From Cupriavidus consociatus (GTDB lineage: Bacteria > Pseudomonadota > Gammaproteobacteria > Burkholderiales > Burkholderiaceae), in contig NZ_JAGIQA010000028.1 of assembly GCF_017814975.1 (NCBI RefSeq), positions 1 to 64,000 on the forward strand: a stretch of DNA of 64,000 bases, in the 5' to 3' direction. The notes beneath the pieces are model-generated. The model did not search any database. It was not told where the DNA came from and worked only from the letters and a program-made list of their open reading frames with translations. How positions within the stretch are numbered: position 1 is the first letter of the stretch; each line of letters opens with the position of its first letter. Positions 16,708-25,324 of this stretch are shown piece after piece. The position numbers were made by a program, and so were the translations under genes.

Positions 16708-17295
16708 TCAGACGTTGAATCGAAAAATCGGCGTGAGGCGCGCGAGCAGTTCCTCAGGAGAGCCGGAGCTATCCACAAGATGACAGGCACATCCCGCCAA
16801 GACGGCATACTGCGCGGCGAGCGAGGCCTGAGTCTGCACGTGCATGGATAGTTCGTAATCGCTCGGCAACGGTCGACCTTCGGGCGCCGCCATAATGCGT
16901 TGCCGCAGGACCTCCGCCGGTGCGTACAGGCACACAATCGAATCGATCGCTAGCGCCTTTAGGTGATCCGGCACGAAGGGAGTTACGCGAAATCCATAGC
17001 TCTCTTTCGTTACGGGATGACTGTCAATGATGACGTCTCCCGTTTGACGGTCTCTCTCGACCAGTTGCAGAAGTTGGTGATCAACTTCTGCAACATCACT
17101 GCGGGTCACTACAGTACCGGACTGCGCGCGAATGTCAGCGGTTGCAAGCACCTTCCCTGCTCGAGCTTCGATATGCGCACGAAGTAGTCGACTGTACGAA
17201 TGAACAGTCAGATTCCGATTCGTGCCTACGAGCGAATCGCAGACAGTGGTTTTGCCCGTTGCTGGCGCACCGGTCAGGTAAACGACACGACCCAT
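16708..17295 (-). CDS. P-loop kinase-like ATPase
   Basis: 195 residues from the ATG at 17295. It begins MGRVVYLTGAPATGKTTVCD, a Walker A at residues 9-16 as in adenylate-kinase or nucleoside-kinase folds, then DVIIDSHPV near 86-94 (Walker B-like), a lid-like segment near 97-110 and IVCLYAPAEVLRQRI near 120-134. I call it a small-molecule or nucleotide kinase; the substrate is unknown. It follows the 265-aa gene by 37 bp on the same strand, so the two likely form an operon. A longer frame up to 17514 would overlap that gene. Confidence 0.7.
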   Translation of the reverse strand: MGRVVYLTGAPATGKTTVCDSLVGTNRNLTVHSYSRLLRAHIEARAGKVLATADIRAQSGTVVTRSDVAEVDHQLLQLVERDRQTGDVIIDSHPVTKESYGFRVTPFVPDHLKALAIDSIVCLYAPAEVLRQRIMAAPEGRPLPSDYELSMHVQTQASLAAQYAVLAGCACHLVDSSGSPEELLARLTPIFRFNV

Positions 17296-17332
17296 ATCGT
17301 CACGTGGGATCAAGCGCGGCGGATGAGATCGG

Positions 17333-18130
17333 TCAGGCGTATGCAAGCGCGCGATCGATTCCTGCAGCATCCAGATTGGAAGGCTCAGGAGCGAACATAT
17401 CGATGGTACGTCCGCGTGGCTTGGGCATCTGCACTGGTTGCCGCAACTGTGTAACCACCGTCGCCCACCGATCAATGCTGCCCGATCTTGCCGCATCTTC
17501 AAGTGCGCGGACATCGACGCTTTTCAGCGTGACTGGGTTGGCGAGACGGACACAATAGGGAGCCTCCAGCAACACCGTGAAACTCACCGGATACTGCTTC
17601 GTACCGGGTTCGGTGTGATGATCGTGTGACACCACAGCGGTAACCTGTGACGCACCCAGCGCCTTTCCCGTTCCCAAGTTGCGCAATGTGGCTGGTGAAA
17701 TACTTAGTTCTGGAATGGGTTGAAGTACACTTTGCGAAGAACACACCAGAGCGTAGTGGCTTTCCTTCCTTCGCCCGGATGGCAGCGTCGCTCGACTCGT
17801 CACAAAAGCATGGCGCGGCAGGGGCCGTGCCTCTCCAGCACCATCAATCCAAGCGGTCCACAGAACAACTTCGCCTGGATCGACGTCAATCGACTTCGGG
17901 CGGCTCGGCATCGGCGAGAACACGGCGACCAAAGGCGCCCCATCGGCAGTCGCGAGGTCAGCATTCTCCCCCAATGACTGGCCAATCCCCCAGAGGAACT
18001 GCCCATTCCCGAGCTGCCGCTCCCACTCTTTGCGCAAGAGTATGGACGACAAGTCTTCGCCCGACTCCGTACCCATCTTCGACCAGCAAAACGTGGACGG
18101 CAGTTTCTTCAGTTTCATGTGCATCCCCAA
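17333..18130 (-). CDS. Unknown protein with FLWGIG motif
   Basis: 265 residues (or ~261 from Met-5). N-terminal part: FCWSKMGTESGEDL, then LLRKEWERQLGNGQFLWGIG near 31-50, the strongest motif. Middle: ATADGAPLVAVFSPM and VVLWTAWID; C-terminal part carries VSHDHHTEPG and a Pro/Arg-rich end. No family recognised. First gene of a two-gene operon with the P-loop kinase and divergent from the HTH regulator, with only ~51 bp between starts. The W-G-x-G element recalls the IFWGYGG motif of the 191-aa protein at 20215-20790. Confidence 0.6.
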   Translation of the reverse strand: MGMHMKLKKLPSTFCWSKMGTESGEDLSSILLRKEWERQLGNGQFLWGIGQSLGENADLATADGAPLVAVFSPMPSRPKSIDVDPGEVVLWTAWIDGAGEARPLPRHAFVTSRATLPSGRRKESHYALVCSSQSVLQPIPELSISPATLRNLGTGKALGASQVTAVVSHDHHTEPGTKQYPVSFTVLLEAPYCVRLANPVTLKSVDVRALEDAARSGSIDRWATVVTQLRQPVQMPKPRGRTIDMFAPEPSNLDAAGIDRALAYA

Positions 18131-18152
18131 GGTTGTGGCATTCTAGCACAAC

Positions 18153-18187
18153 CATTCATTATTTCATCATGAATAGCTATAATGAAT
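18153..18187. promoter_or_regulatory. Divergent promoter/operator with 8-bp inverted repeat
   Basis: attcatta (18153-18160) and taatgaat (18180-18187) form an inverted repeat. A perfect -10 box tataat lies at 18178-18183, overlapping the first ATG of the HTH gene, which suggests a leaderless or late-start message. A plausible autoregulatory operator for the HTH protein controlling both divergent operons. Confidence 0.5.
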
Positions 18188-18553
18188 AGAATGAAACCAA
18201 CCAACTGTGCCGCCACGGCACAACGCCTCATCACAGAACTACAAGCCGATGGACGCTCTGCTAGCGAGATCGCGCGTCTCTCAGGGGTAAGTCAACCCAC
18301 GGTGTCCCGACTCCGAAACGCCACAACGGCGCGAGTTCGACACAGCGAATCATTCAGTAAGCTATGCAACTTCTATCGGATTCCCGGCACCGTGGCCGAA
18401 AAAAACGGCCATGGATACAATGAACTGCTGCGCGATGCGATTATTGAGGCATGGGATGGCTCAGAAGCCCACGGAAAGGCTCTCCTTGAGATCCTTCAAA
18501 GCCTGAAATATTTGCGACCTTCGCCTCGAGGCGACAAACAGAGACCGACGTGA
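18182..18553 (+). CDS. HTH regulator
   Basis: 123 residues. A helix-turn-helix lies near 25-45 (SASEIARLSGVSQPTVSRLR). C-terminal half is helical with no ligand domain visible. The ATG at 18182 overlaps a -10 box; the second ATG at 18191 (MKPTN) may be the true start. Its stop overlaps the next start (ATG at 18550 within gtgaaa context) so it is coupled to the ImmA/IrrE gene; XRE-type regulator plus ImmA/IrrE protease is a known pairing in which the protease cleaves the repressor. Confidence 0.75.
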   Translation: MNRMKPTNCAATAQRLITELQADGRSASEIARLSGVSQPTVSRLRNATTARVRHSESFSKLCNFYRIPGTVAEKNGHGYNELLRDAIIEAWDGSEAHGKALLEILQSLKYLRPSPRGDKQRPT

Positions 18554-19578
18554 AAACAACTTCTGATCGCTTAGACAGGATCTTCGGCTCGCTGGAGGCG
18601 GCCGGCTATCCGCGCAAATTCCAAGCCTCGCTGCTGCCAGAATGGGTAACGCCAGATGTGCTTTCGGACGAAGGTGCATCGATGGAGATCGCCGCCATTC
18701 TGGCGAAGCGACTGGGCCTGCGAACCAGCCCCCTTTTCGCTCAGTCCCCACACGTAGAATCCCTCAAGCGCAGGGATACGAAATACAAGCGCTCGATACC
18801 CAATCGGTCCAAGAATTTGACCGCCGCAACTTCGGTGGCGGTGGCTATCGCAGAGTCTATTGCCGCTGCCTGCCCGTTTGAATACAAGCAACCGCCGAAC
18901 GACCCGCTACTGTTGCGAGAATCCGTCATGCGCGATTTTGGCGGCCGATGGCTTGGTCTACGGAATCTTCTGATGTATTGCTGGGCCAACGGACTACCTG
19001 TTGTGCATTTGGCGGAGCTAGGACCGGGCGTCCCCAAAATGGATGGCATGGTGGTTCAAACCAAGAGTCGGCCCGTGATCATCCTGTCGAAAGCTGCTGA
19101 CCTTTGGGCATGGCAGCTATTCGTCCTCGCTCATGAGGTCGGCCACCTGGCGCTGGGGCATATCGATGAAGACGAAATCCTTATTGACGAGGAACTCGGG
19201 AAGGACTCATACGCGCTCGCGGACGCCGATCTTGACGAGCGTGCTGCAGACTCCTTTGCAATCGAACTGCTGAATGGTCGTCGTGATGCGACATACGTCG
19301 TTGTTGAAGAAGGGCTGAATGCACCGACGCTTGCCAACGCTGCATACGAGTACGGAAAAATCAATCGTATTGACCCGGCTCACATCGCCCTGAACTTCGC
19401 ACACCATTCGGGCCAGTGGGCCGTGGGAATCGCGGCAGCCAATACACTGCAGGGGAACAATCCACCGGCGCCATCGGTGATCAATGACGGACTATGGAAA
19501 AACATCGACGCCGATGTATTTCCCGACGATACACTGGAGTTTCTCCGTCGTACCACCGGTACGATTGCCCCCAACTAG
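18550..19578 (+). CDS. ImmA/IrrE-family metallopeptidase
   Basis: 342 residues. Zinc motif LAHEVGHLALGH with H195, E196 and H199, and the downstream ligand region DLDERAADSFAIELL near 225-239, as in ImmA/IrrE peptidases. The N-terminal ~130 residues are longer than in minimal ImmA and may be a substrate-binding part. Such enzymes cleave partner HTH repressors in response to damage or phage signals; the upstream HTH protein is the obvious candidate. The start (GTG or the neighbouring codon at 18550) overlaps the HTH gene; the PIN-like gene follows after 9 bp. Confidence 0.85.
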   Translation: MKTTSDRLDRIFGSLEAAGYPRKFQASLLPEWVTPDVLSDEGASMEIAAILAKRLGLRTSPLFAQSPHVESLKRRDTKYKRSIPNRSKNLTAATSVAVAIAESIAAACPFEYKQPPNDPLLLRESVMRDFGGRWLGLRNLLMYCWANGLPVVHLAELGPGVPKMDGMVVQTKSRPVIILSKAADLWAWQLFVLAHEVGHLALGHIDEDEILIDEELGKDSYALADADLDERAADSFAIELLNGRRDATYVVVEEGLNAPTLANAAYEYGKINRIDPAHIALNFAHHSGQWAVGIAAANTLQGNNPPAPSVINDGLWKNIDADVFPDDTLEFLRRTTGTIAPN

Positions 19579-19587
19579 ACATAGACG

Positions 19588-20244
19588 ATGACCCTGCTCA
19601 TCGACAACGACGCGCTACTGAAGCTCGCACAGTACGACCTGCTGGACAGGGTCGTGACGACGTTTGGATTCAAGATGGAAGACGTGAAGGTCCTGCACAC
19701 TGCCGGCTACACGCTTCTGCCAGCGAAGAATCGTCTACGTCGGTGCAAGACAGAGGAATGTGCCACGCGTCTTGAGGAATTTCTCGCCGGCGCCACCACG
19801 ATCAAGCTGGAGGACGCGAATGCGGACATGATCGATATGCTTTCCGCCCCTCCGAATATTGATCCAGGGGAGGCCCTGCTACTGGCCGCCGCAGCCTCTA
19901 ACATGGATGCCTTCGTTATTACCGGGGACAAGCGCGCCTTGACCGCCCTTGGGGAAGAGGAAAGCTTGGCAGGCGTTCGGGAGGCGCTGGACAGTCGCGT
20001 CCTTTCCCTTGAGCTGCTGTTTGCTTTCCTCGTCGAAAGCGATTTTGAGGACATTCAATCGGCGGTCAGGAACAAGCCGGAAGCGGATAGGGCGCTGACC
20101 AACATCTTTGGCGTATCCGCGCCTGCCTCACTAGAATCTGTCCGTTCAGCGCTGGATTCCTATATCAACCACCTCAGGGCAGCAACGGGCCCTCTTCTCC
20201 ATCCGCCACCTGAATTAGTTTCTGACAAAGACGGCGAAGGGTGA
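19588..20244 (+). CDS. PIN-like domain protein
   Basis: 218 residues. Starts MTLLIDNDALLKLAQYDLLD, with D6 and D8 as acidic site residues; DPGEALLLAAAA near 91-102 and FVITGDKRALTAL near 108-120 supply the other acidic positions. This is the arrangement of PIN nucleases. The C-terminal ~80 residues are an extra helical part. Third gene of the HTH-ImmA-PIN operon and convergent with the 191-aa gene, overlapping it by 30 bp. RNase activity is inferred from the fold. Confidence 0.72.
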   Translation: MTLLIDNDALLKLAQYDLLDRVVTTFGFKMEDVKVLHTAGYTLLPAKNRLRRCKTEECATRLEEFLAGATTIKLEDANADMIDMLSAPPNIDPGEALLLAAAASNMDAFVITGDKRALTALGEEESLAGVREALDSRVLSLELLFAFLVESDFEDIQSAVRNKPEADRALTNIFGVSAPASLESVRSALDSYINHLRAATGPLLHPPPELVSDKDGEG

Positions 20245-20790
20245 CTTAACGCGCGCAACCAGGCCGATCGATTTGATGACGCGCTCCTCTGGAGCAACAG
20301 GTATCTCCCGCTCGGAATACACAAAACATCCTTTGTCGGCCTGGTTAATCAGATATTTGTCTCCCCGCTTGCCGCGGCTCGGCCCTACCCCTACAGCAAG
20401 CTCCCCGAGGTCCACCTCAAACTCATCCAGTCGCAGTTCGTCCAGAACAAGCGCAAACCGCGAGCCACGCACCTCAATCCCCTTCGGAATTGGCTTCCAG
20501 TCGACGCCGTCGTCCGAGTATTCCTTCGCGACCTCGGGGGGCGCAGCGTGTTTGGAATTCATCTTCTGCATGACGATAAGCACATCCTGCCCCTGCGCCT
20601 GGATGGCCTTGGCAAAGGGTTGCACCATCGTAACAGGGTGGCAAGTGCTACCCCCATAGCCCCAAAAGATCGACCCCGCTTCCTCATACTCGCGTTGCTT
20701 ACGCTTGATGATGTCTTCGATGCTTTCCTGCGCATGCAGCCCCACCTTCATGAAGATGAGGCCCGCGTGCTTCAATGTGTCATCCATCAT
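20215..20790 (-). CDS. Unknown protein with IFWGYGG motif
   Basis: 191 residues. Key segment GSIFWGYGGSTCHPVTMVQP near 37-56, then LIVMQKMNSKH near 71-81 and KGIEVRGSRFALVLDEL near 103-119. No family recognised. The start overlaps the stop of the BpsA-like gene (ATGA at 20787-20790), so translation is coupled and the two proteins probably act together. Its 3' end runs 30 bp into the convergent PIN gene. Confidence 0.62.
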   Translation of the reverse strand: MMDDTLKHAGLIFMKVGLHAQESIEDIIKRKQREYEEAGSIFWGYGGSTCHPVTMVQPFAKAIQAQGQDVLIVMQKMNSKHAAPPEVAKEYSDDGVDWKPIPKGIEVRGSRFALVLDELRLDEFEVDLGELAVGVGPSRGKRGDKYLINQADKGCFVYSEREIPVAPEERVIKSIGLVARVKSPFAVFVRN

Positions 20791-21617
20791 TGCCCCTCCA
20801 TTGTTTCAAGTGTGTACAGGCGGTCCGATTCTCGATCGGGGTTCAATGTGTCCTTCTGCCGCACGTATTTGACCTTCAACGGCGAATTCCGACCATAGAA
20901 ATTCTGCAACCTCCCCGGATCGAGGGGCTTGGAGGACGGGTCCATGCAGGCCGGGTCGATCCGCCTGAACAAGCAGGAACACGACCGAAGATCAGGGTTG
21001 TCATCGAGGTGATAGAGATGCAGTTGCGGTTGCATCTCAGCAACGACATACCCGAGCTCGATCGCCCTCGATTGCGTGTCTCGCAGAACAGATTGCGTCC
21101 ACGGCAAATCAGGGTCGTCGGCAATGACCACAATTCCGAGGCTATTCTCCTTCGTAGCCTGGCTTCCCCGTTCAAAGAAAGCCGTCACACTTGACCCCCC
21201 GTTGCTTGCGCCCCAGGGCGGGTTAATGTGAAAACCGTCGAAGGCGCCGAAGTGTCCCGACGGCAAAGGATCGGCGACGTTGTAAAGTTCTGCCGAAATT
21301 GTCACATGAGGCGCCAGCTTCTCGCCGAATCGCTGCACCGATTTCACGATACGCTCGTCGAAATCCAAAAGCGTGATGGACTTTGGCCCGTAATCGACGA
21401 CATTCTGTGCCTTTAGATGAGCTGCCGACAGCGCGATTCCATCGCCGTCACCGACAAAGACGATGTCTTTGTTGTCAAAGACTCGAGCAACGTACTCTGC
21501 CTGGATGACCATGTCGGCCACCTTCATGTAGATTTGATCAAACTCGCGTAGTGGCGGCGGCCGATTCTGGACAACATCTGATATCGCGTTGATCGCGTTG
21601 CGAAGGTCGAAACTCAT
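20787..21617 (-). CDS. BpsA-like SAM/aminopropyltransferase-fold enzyme
   Basis: 276 residues with a Rossmann methyltransferase-type core: DIVFVGDGDGIALSA near 51-65 (SAM-binding motif I), ITLLDFDERIV near 81-91 (motif II Asp) and GFHINPPWGASNGG near 128-141, an NPPW catalytic motif as in BpsA (branched polyamine synthase) and in amino-group DNA methyltransferases. A C-terminal Cys-rich RSCSCLFRR segment lies near 214-222. It could transfer aminopropyl or methyl groups; the substrate is unknown. First gene of a coupled pair with the 191-aa protein. Confidence 0.68.
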   Translation of the reverse strand: MSFDLRNAINAISDVVQNRPPPLREFDQIYMKVADMVIQAEYVARVFDNKDIVFVGDGDGIALSAAHLKAQNVVDYGPKSITLLDFDERIVKSVQRFGEKLAPHVTISAELYNVADPLPSGHFGAFDGFHINPPWGASNGGSSVTAFFERGSQATKENSLGIVVIADDPDLPWTQSVLRDTQSRAIELGYVVAEMQPQLHLYHLDDNPDLRSCSCLFRRIDPACMDPSSKPLDPGRLQNFYGRNSPLKVKYVRQKDTLNPDRESDRLYTLETMEGQ

Positions 21618-21937
21618 AACCCCGTCCTCAAATTTGAACTGCGATACGGCTACGTCTTGCGACTTGGCGGCACTTCAGGGGGGCTCCCTGCACCTCCCTA
21701 GCAAGCAGGGATGACCCACTCCGATGCTTCAACCATCCAGCAGGACACGGTTGATAGTTACGGTCTCGAAACGTCCCTTGTTTCTGGAGTACAGACGCAT
21801 AATGATCCCTGCCAAGGGATGCGCCTGCCAGCATACAAGAAGACTGGCAATTTCATGGACCTAGACGGTCATTTTCGATGCCCATCCCCCGATTAGTGGG
21901 GCGTCCTATTCGTTGCTTTCATGCGACGGGAACCAGA
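21618..21937. other. Non-coding spacer
   Basis: No convincing gene, repeat or RNA. A t-c-rich stretch and a short gc-rich hairpin (agcaagcagg) precede decayed DNA. It holds the upstream region of the BpsA-like gene. Confidence 0.4.
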
Positions 21938-22200
21938 TTAGCCTCCGCAAACTACAGCAGCGCCGATTTCGGATGTAAGCCACTCGCGCGTGCAGCCCGC
22001 GGCGAGCGCCACCAATGCAAATGCGCCCATGGCGTACCCAATGGTGAGTCGACTCGCCAGGAAGCCGAAGGCAGGGACGCCCACTGTTTGACCAATGGCC
22101 ACAGCGAGAAATGCGATCGTCATGCCAGCTGCGGGATGGCCAGGCTCCGCGGCAATGCCCCCCACCAAATACACACCGGTGCCCCCGCGATCGCTGCCGA
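21938..22200 (-). pseudogene. MFS transporter, C-terminal remnant
   Basis: The minus strand encodes GMTIAFLAVAIGQTVGVPAF then GFLASRLTIGYAMGAFALVA and a short tail, two hydrophobic helices in the style of the end of a major facilitator transporter. The upstream frame does not continue as a transporter. It abuts an SDR fragment in the opposite direction, so both were cut in a rearrangement. Confidence 0.55.
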
Positions 22201-22240
22201 CGTTGCGACTGCAGCGGGCTGGGCCACCGTTGCAACCTGA

Positions 22241-22408
22241 GTGGAACAGACGTTCGGGCGGGCCGACATTCTGGTACATGCCGCAGGCATTTACCCCTTG
22301 GCAATGCTGGGAGACATGACGCCTGCGGAATGGCACCGTGTGCTCGCCGTGAATCTCGACGCGCATTGTCTTGGCGCACAGGCCATCGTACCGTTGATGC
22401 GCAAGGCG
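22241..22408 (+). pseudogene. Short-chain dehydrogenase, internal fragment
   Basis: About 56 residues, TFGRADILVHAAGIYPLAML then MTPAEWHRVLAVNLDAHCLG and QAIVPLMRKA, match the central SDR segment (NNAG-like motif and beta4/alpha5). Both the cofactor-binding start and the YxxxK active site are missing. Confidence 0.7.
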
Positions 22409-23378
22409 CTCAACGTCAATTCGAGGCTGGCCATCTGCCACACGAAGCACGTTGCCTTCTGGCGTAATCTGCCGCGGAATGTCGTTGAATGTCGGCCTGG
22501 CCGGCCTTGCCGCTGTGGCTGGCCAACGTTGATACTTCCCTACTCGACGCGTCCGGCTGGTTGCAGGAGGACCCACACGACTTTTCTTCGGTTTGCGTGC
22601 CGATGGCTTTGGGGGTTTCGCGGCCGAACGGCGCACCTCCGGCGGGTTCCAGACTTCTATATCTCGCACACCGCCCCTGAGCCCAACGCGGGGGGCCGTC
22701 GAACGCGACCGTCTGTGGGTGCCCGACCGGAGACTGACCGTTCAATCCGAGGCAGCCCTGGCGCGCGCGTGGAGCGGGCTGTGGCCAGGACACGCGCGAC
22801 AGGATGGACGCCGGCTGGCGATGCGAGCCTCCCGCCGAGCGTGACGACGCCGGGCCTCATCGCAGCGTTCCCTGCCGCCCAGCCGATGCGCAGTTCGGCG
22901 CACCCCGCGTCGCGGGCCATCCGGCGATCCGCACGCCGGATCAGGCGCTGCGCGCGCCCCTGGCGGATGGGTGCGCGTCCATGCGGCAGGCCCTCCATTT
23001 TTCTGACGGATCGTTTTCACACGATCGGAAATATACATACGTGGCGCTATGTCAAAAAAGGTGAGAGGGGAGCGCCTTTTTTGCGGCATCAGCTGCTAAG
23101 GTCGCGCAAATTGTAGGAGACCGGAATTAGCCGGACTACGTGCGCTTTTGCTGGACTGGAAATCCGGAGTTAGCTGGACTGGCAATTCCCGCCGACGCTG
23201 AGCCAACAACCTGCCATGTGAACGGCGGATTTTGCAGCCGGTTGCCAACATCCAATTGTCGAAGAGGAACATCTCAATAGCGCAACAGCTCGGGCTTGCT
23301 GCTGGTCCGGCGCAGTCAGGCCGCTTCCCGCGCTGCTGCTATGCTCGTGTGAGCCGACAACAAACGACGGGGGTGGGC
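22409..23378. other. Decayed region without a clear gene
   Basis: ORFs here overlap in all frames and none has a recognisable domain; one minus-strand frame (to 22669) is Arg/Pro rich and may be a fragment. Near 23119-23185 three related units (ggaattagccggact, gctggactgg, ggagttagctggactgg) form irregular direct repeats, perhaps part of an IS end. Confidence 0.35.
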
Positions 23379-24026
23379 ATGAGAACGAATGAAGAACCGC
23401 AGCGAAAGTGGAAAGTGACTGGAGGGGACGACGCGATAGAGAGCGAATTGGCAAGCTTCATCAACATGATAGGTTTGGATCGGATCGCCCCCGGCCGATA
23501 CAGTCTTATCCTGGTTCTTCACTTGTTCGGTGGCTGGAAGTCGGGCTTCCAGGAGCCAGGAAAAATAATTCGCGAAATTGAAGCGCTTGAGGCCGGTGTG
23601 TCTACAGGCCTCAAAGCTCCAATCCAGAATAGGCATCCGCCGCTGAAGGGGTTGTGGCACAAGCATTATCTGCAGGACGGCTTGCCGTCGCTCGCGAAGA
23701 ACATACAACTCGCGCTAAAGAAGTACGGGATGCCATATTTTGAGCAAAAAATCTGCGAGGCTGAGGAAGCCGGTGAAGTGCGATTCATGACGGCCGAGGA
23801 CTTGATGGCTGTCGCAAACGATGTGGTGCACGGCAACCTTGGGCGACGCCGTGAGGATGAGGCGATGACCGGCGAGTGGCTGCTGTTCGCCAAACACGAA
23901 GGTGAGAACTACTATCTGGCAGTTACCACGCACGATAGCAGCGCCCACCCTCAAATTCGTCAGCAGATCGATACCATCTGCTGCCACGAATTCCCCTTTC
24001 TGATCAAGTTGTTGGCGGAGGCATGA
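23379..24026 (+). CDS. Unknown soluble protein
   Basis: 215 residues from the ATG at 23379, preceded by gggggtggg. Distinct segments are GRYSLILVLHLFGGWKSGF near 39-57, HPPLKGLWHKHYLQD near 87-101 and a C-terminal WLLFAKHEGENYYLAVTTHD near 170-189. There is no signal peptide or membrane helix. I do not recognise a family. Its base composition is lower in GC than the flanking replicon genes, in keeping with an accessory island. Confidence 0.6.
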   Translation: MRTNEEPQRKWKVTGGDDAIESELASFINMIGLDRIAPGRYSLILVLHLFGGWKSGFQEPGKIIREIEALEAGVSTGLKAPIQNRHPPLKGLWHKHYLQDGLPSLAKNIQLALKKYGMPYFEQKICEAEEAGEVRFMTAEDLMAVANDVVHGNLGRRREDEAMTGEWLLFAKHEGENYYLAVTTHDSSAHPQIRQQIDTICCHEFPFLIKLLAEA

Positions 24027-24359
24027 CTTGCCCGGCAACAGCATCGGCAGACGTAATCAATGACCTAACAGCTAATTCCGTCGCGGCTCGGCCGCTCAGA
24101 ACCGGAAGTGGTGCATACGCCGTGTGTCGTCTTACTCGATTGGACGGTCGTCGCCGGGACAGCGCGGAACCGCTGTAGGGCCAGACGCGAAACTGTACAA
24201 TCTTCCGTTCCGATAGTTTTTGAGCCATAGAACGTGAACACGATGTTTCTTTGTCAAGAGGTTTCGATGGAGTCGTTGGTGGTCGTGTTCCAAAGCTCGC
24301 TAAGCTAATAGCTCCCCCCTTCGTTGCATGACCGAATAGATAAAGATCAAAATATTGAG
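24027..24359. other. Non-coding spacer, upstream of the Ntn hydrolase
   Basis: No gene seen. An AT-rich part (24326-24359) before the ATG at 24360 could hold the promoter (for example tagata and aatatt boxes), but no clear -35/-10 pair can be set. Confidence 0.35.
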
Positions 24360-25301
24360 ATGACAATTACCGCTGCATGGGTTAGAACCTTGAAAAATTG
24401 CAAGGAACTCGTTGTCGTGACCGACAGCAGGCTGAATGGTGGAAAGAAGATGGATTGCGGCCAGAAATTGCTGACCTTGCCGCGCTCGGATGCCTTCATT
24501 TGCTTTGCGGGCGGTATCGATTGGGCGTACCCACTTATGCACCAAGTTGTAAATGCAATCTCGACATACGAAAAAAGCGCAACGCGTGCCCAAGATATAA
24601 CGGTGCTGAAATCGCATGTCTTGAAAGTCTTCGACGATCTATTGACGACGGTACACGGTGCGTCGGGTGATGAAGGGATTCCGTCTGCGAAGTTCTTATT
24701 TGGTGGCTATTCATGGATACGGAAGGAATTCTTAATTTGGAGAATCCACTACCACGTTCCCAACCTGAGAAATCCCCCGAAAAGCAAATTTGAGCACGCA
24801 AAGCTGGTGAAGGAGTTGAGCCACTTCGTAGCGGAGCCCGCGAAAACGTGGCATGGGCAGCCGTGGATCTTCTCTGGAGATGAAGAGTATGAGGACGAAG
24901 CAAGGCAGCGGCTCACAAAGCTATTGCATGAACGTGGAAGATCTCCCGAGCAAGTCGAGAATTTCAAGTTCGATTGGGAACCATTTGAGGTGGTAAGGGA
25001 TATGCTGCGCGATGTCGCGGGGGATAGTTTCAAATTTAGAAATGGACACATCGGAGGTGCGCCTCAGGTGCTGAAGGTTTATGAGCATCTAAATGCACGC
25101 TACCTGGGTGTTGAATGGAAGAAGTCTGATGGAGAGGGCCGCGATGTGTATGTATGTGGTCGTAGGACCCTAGCTTACGAGACTCCGATGCTATGGATTC
25201 TTGATCCAGATACACTAGTTTCACGTCATCCTTATTATTCCGCAAAGGCGGATGAGCAAACAGAGCAGCCATCAAGTGAATTGGATGTCCCGATGGTTTG
25301 A
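24360..25301 (+). CDS. Proteasome/HslV-like Ntn hydrolase
   Basis: 313 residues from the ATG at 24360. After loss of Met the protein starts with Thr, and the core residues fall at proteasome-like spacing: T2 (nucleophile), D22 in VVVTDSRL, K36 in DCGQKLLTL and the FAGG turn at 49-52 (residue numbers count Met as 1). HslV has the same order (N-terminal Thr, D17, K33, G47). It then extends ~190 residues beyond the core with acidic and Trp-rich parts. A TTG at 24324 would add 12 residues and bury the Thr. The family includes self-compartmentalised proteases; the substrate is unknown. The next gene begins at or just after its stop. Confidence 0.66.
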   Translation: MTITAAWVRTLKNCKELVVVTDSRLNGGKKMDCGQKLLTLPRSDAFICFAGGIDWAYPLMHQVVNAISTYEKSATRAQDITVLKSHVLKVFDDLLTTVHGASGDEGIPSAKFLFGGYSWIRKEFLIWRIHYHVPNLRNPPKSKFEHAKLVKELSHFVAEPAKTWHGQPWIFSGDEEYEDEARQRLTKLLHERGRSPEQVENFKFDWEPFEVVRDMLRDVAGDSFKFRNGHIGGAPQVLKVYEHLNARYLGVEWKKSDGEGRDVYVCGRRTLAYETPMLWILDPDTLVSRHPYYSAKADEQTEQPSSELDVPMV

Positions 25302-25324
25302 GTTCTCGATCGACGGTTTGTTAT

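Noticed and set aside
16708..17514. Longer 268-aa start of the P-loop kinase
   Set aside because: The extension overlaps the upstream gene; the family begins directly at MGRVVYLTG.
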